Source of the DNA: JADKIH01 sp031367345
GTDB lineage: Bacteria; Bacteroidota; Bacteroidia; AKYH767-A; 2013-40CM-41-45
Assembly: GCA_031367345.1 (NCBI GenBank)
Contig: JANLPR010000183.1
Coordinates: 1 to 25,716 of the forward strand
Length of the DNA: 25,716 bases
Direction: 5' to 3'
Shown: positions 23,946-25,716 of the stretch, piece by piece
Position numbering within the stretch: position 1 is the stretch's first letter
Layout of the letters: each line of letters starts with the position of its first letter
The notes under the pieces: generated by a model
Seen by the model: the letters and a program-made list of their open reading frames with translations, nothing else
Told to the model about the DNA's origin: nothing
Database searches by the model: none
Program-made: the position numbers and the translations under genes

Positions 23946-25223
23946 ATGAAAATTACTACTTCTACAGCCAACATCAAATCTTTTGGTGGATTAAATTTTA
24001 TTTCAGCGGAATTTGACAAACTCAAACTTCCCGAATTAATTACAAAACATCTTGGCAAACGCTCGTTACTTGCGAAGTATAGCTTTAGCGATGCGATAAA
24101 AAATTTGTGGACAATCACTTTTGCCGGAGGCGATTGTGCAGAGGATATTCATACTAACTTAAAAGAGGAATTACTGCAAATTGAAAATCTCAATGTATGC
24201 TCGCCCGACACAATTTTGCGACTTCAAAAACAATTGTCTCTTGACAAAGAAATTCACCTTAGCAAATCCAATTCAGTAAATGAATTTAGCAAACACGTTG
24301 CGCTTAATGCTATGAATTTAGAGATGTTGGCAGATTCAGAAAGATTAAAACCCAATCAGTTTTATGATTTTGATTTTGACAATCAATTTATCGCTACCGA
24401 AAAATACGACTCCAAAAAAGGCTATAAAATGAAACATGGTTATTTTCCCGGAGTAGCTACCATCGGCAAACACATTGTATATTTTGAAAACAGAAATGGA
24501 AACAGTAATGTAAAATTTAAACAAGCTGAAACGCTTCAGGCAGCCTACGATTTACTTAAAAGCAAAAACATTGGAATAGACAGAAGCCGCATGGATTGTG
24601 GCTCATTCACCAAAGAAATTGTAACAACAGTAGCCGCCAACAGTAAAAGATTTTATATCAGAGCGCAGCGTTGCGATGAATTAGCTAATCAAATTAGAGA
24701 AGTAAAACAATGGGAAACAGTAACGATAGGATTGTTTGATGTTGAGGTTTGCAGTATTGATTACGCTCCTTTTGGAGAAGAAAAAACGTACCGATATGTA
24801 GTGAGCCGTGAAAAGAACAACACAGGACAGACCACCGTTTTTTTCAACGATGACTTCACCTACCGTGCAATAGCAACCGATGACAAAGATTCTTCCAACA
24901 AAGAAATTATCGAATATTACAACCAAAGAGGAGCCGGTGAAAAAATATTTGATGAGATGAATAATGATTTTGGATGGAAAAATTTACCCTTTTCGTTTTT
25001 GCACGAAAACACAGTCTATATGATGCTGATGGCAATGTGCAGAAATTTCTATTTGATTATTTTAGAAAAAATTTCGCAAAAAGTTTCTTTCGTAAAATCC
25101 AATTTCAGACTCAAAAAATTCATATTCCGTTTTGTAGTAGTACCCTTCAAATGGATTAAGAAGGGAGGACAAAAGACACTCAAATTATTTACCGGAAAAC
25201 CCTATCACTTACTTTTAAATTAG
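23946..25223 (+). CDS. IS1380-family DDE transposase
   Basis: A 425-residue transposase, full length for IS1380. The N-terminus 'ANIKSFGGLNFISAEFDKL' is the family opening. Acidic catalytic candidates are the Asp cluster YDFDFDNQ (D141, D143, D145), the second Asp in 'SRMDCGSF' (D217), and the Glu in 'YNQRGAGEKIFDEMNNDFGW' (E332), the Y-x-x-R-G-x-x-E signature of this group. The C-terminus is basic (KWIKKGGQKTLKL). No frameshift or internal stop, so the element may be active. The stop codon overlaps a 16-bp palindrome. Confidence 0.93.
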   Translation: MKITTSTANIKSFGGLNFISAEFDKLKLPELITKHLGKRSLLAKYSFSDAIKNLWTITFAGGDCAEDIHTNLKEELLQIENLNVCSPDTILRLQKQLSLDKEIHLSKSNSVNEFSKHVALNAMNLEMLADSERLKPNQFYDFDFDNQFIATEKYDSKKGYKMKHGYFPGVATIGKHIVYFENRNGNSNVKFKQAETLQAAYDLLKSKNIGIDRSRMDCGSFTKEIVTTVAANSKRFYIRAQRCDELANQIREVKQWETVTIGLFDVEVCSIDYAPFGEEKTYRYVVSREKNNTGQTTVFFNDDFTYRAIATDDKDSSNKEIIEYYNQRGAGEKIFDEMNNDFGWKNLPFSFLHENTVYMMLMAMCRNFYLIILEKISQKVSFVKSNFRLKKFIFRFVVVPFKWIKKGGQKTLKLFTGKPYHLLLN

Positions 25224-25237
25224 CGTTTTAAAACGCT
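25222..25237. repeat. Perfect 16-bp palindrome at the transposase stop
   Basis: AGCGTTTTAAAACGCT is its own complement and begins inside the TAG stop. There is no T run after it. It may act as a transcript-end structure; it belongs to the IS. Confidence 0.7.
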
Positions 25238-25465
25238 CTTAAATTTAAGCTTATGGGCTAGGTATGTTCTGTTGTCACCTGCAAAGGCTTTAAATACGTT
25301 ATTTGCATGCAGATGAATCTAAAAAGAACAATCTTATGTCAGAAAAACGGAAACAGAAATATCCTTTTGCATAAAAACAGATATTTCAATAAAAATGTAG
25401 CTAAATAGTACTCCAAAAAGATAATTTTACTCATGCAAAATAAATTTTTAAATAACAACATGGCT
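25224..25465. other. Non-coding right arm of the IS
   Basis: Some 240 nt between the transposase stop and the right terminal repeat. Apart from the palindrome at its start and a small TGCATGCA motif (25304-25311 area) it shows no gene and no passenger cargo. Confidence 0.6.
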
Positions 25466-25481
25466 GCTTGCGGATTTAAGG
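25466..25481 (-). repeat. Right terminal inverted repeat of the IS
   Basis: GCTTGCGGATTTAAGG, exact complement of the left end at 23833-23848. Confidence 0.92.
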
Positions 25482-25511
25482 TAGTATAAATTGAAATAGT
25501 ATTTTTATGCC

Positions 25512-25716
25512 ATGAACGATTTTCTTGGAGGCGCTAAACTAATTATTGGTTTTAATCTAACTTCAAACTCACTTAAACATATTTCAGAAGTTGATAGAGG
25601 CATCAATTGTAATTGCCTATGCCCCGAATGCAATAAACCTTTAATAGCACATCAAGGATTTATAAGAACTCCACATTTTAAGCATCAAAGTAAGAGTTTA
25701 TGTAAAGGAGGAAAAG
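25512..25716 (+). CDS. CoiA-like protein, N-terminal part (runs off the window)
   Basis: An open frame from ATG 25512 runs to the window edge, 68 codons (MNDFLGGAKLIIGF...). A Cys cluster NCNCLCPEC (residues 32-40) is followed by PLIAHQGFIRTPHFKH (43-58) and a further Cys at 64. 'CPxC ... HFxH' is the N-terminal pattern of competence protein CoiA-like proteins, whose C-terminal part is a nuclease-like domain (not in view). In Gram-positive bacteria CoiA aids recombination of incoming DNA; in Bacteroidota the role is unknown. The IS right end lies 30 bp upstream, so its own promoter may have been removed or replaced. Confidence 0.6.
   Translation, partial: MNDFLGGAKLIIGFNLTSNSLKHISEVDRGINCNCLCPECNKPLIAHQGFIRTPHFKHQSKSLCKGGK

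Larger units (their letters stand above)
23833..25481 (+). mobile_element. IS1380-family insertion sequence, 1649 bp
   Basis: Perfect 16-bp terminal inverted repeats bound the element: CCTTAAATCCGCAAGC (23833-23848) and its complement GCTTGCGGATTTAAGG (25466-25481). It holds one intact 425-codon transposase gene. The length (~1.65 kb) and the CC...GG ends fit the IS1380 family. The 4-5 bases outside the two ends (AATT/CAATT left, TAGT/TAGTA right) do not match, so no target duplication is seen. AGTATAA occurs on both sides (23819-23825, 25483-25489) but at different distances from the repeats. The left end lies in a secreted-protein gene; the right end lies 30 bp before a CoiA-like gene. Confidence 0.9.

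Overview
The window comes from an AT-rich member of the Bacteroidota. Three things show this. Two large secreted proteins end in type IX secretion (T9SS) type A sorting domains. The gliding-motility ABC transporter genes gldF and gldG are present. Several promoters fit the Bacteroidota pattern TTTG, about 19 nt, then TAnnTTTG. The genus cannot be read from the sequence. No CRISPR array and no complete prophage are visible.

Layout. (1) 65-1783: a secreted five-repeat PKD-like T9SS protein with its own terminator. (2) 2030-2418: a small soluble protein overlapping, by one base, a 45-residue membrane protein; then a TCGA-rich repeat patch. (3) 2552-7353, minus strand: gldF, gldG and a DUF4340 protein as one operon, followed by dnaN, which has its own well-formed promoter. 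(4) 7544-10144, minus: an 866-residue SprB-repeat T9SS protein. (5) 10382-11445, minus: a SAM hydroxide adenosyltransferase coupled to a small ABM-domain protein. (6) 11600-14719, plus: phoH-like, purC and an RsmB/NOP-type rRNA methyltransferase in close series. (7) 14819-20407: a 1862-residue envelope protein with TPR, PD40 propeller, Ig-like domain, a long low-complexity linker and three SPOR domains. It is convergent with clpS. (8) 21009-21809: an M48 lipoprotein metalloprotease, then tRNA-Arg(ACG) with a clear promoter and terminator.

Downstream of the tRNA the character changes to accessory DNA. There is a 325-bp gene-free stretch with a short direct repeat. Next comes a two-gene cassette made of an unrecognised helical protein and a RelE/ParE-fold toxin-like protein. 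After that is a complete IS1380-family element (23833-25481) with perfect 16-bp terminal repeats. It has cut the signal peptide off a secreted-protein gene. Last is the start of a CoiA-like gene that runs off the window.

How the genes fit together. The first 21 kb is mostly core: replication clamp, purine synthesis, rRNA modification, proteolysis adaptor, and envelope and gliding machinery together with likely T9SS cargo. The last 4 kb looks like a tRNA-associated variable region. The best candidates for something undescribed are the cassette at 22352-23268 and the triple-SPOR envelope protein.
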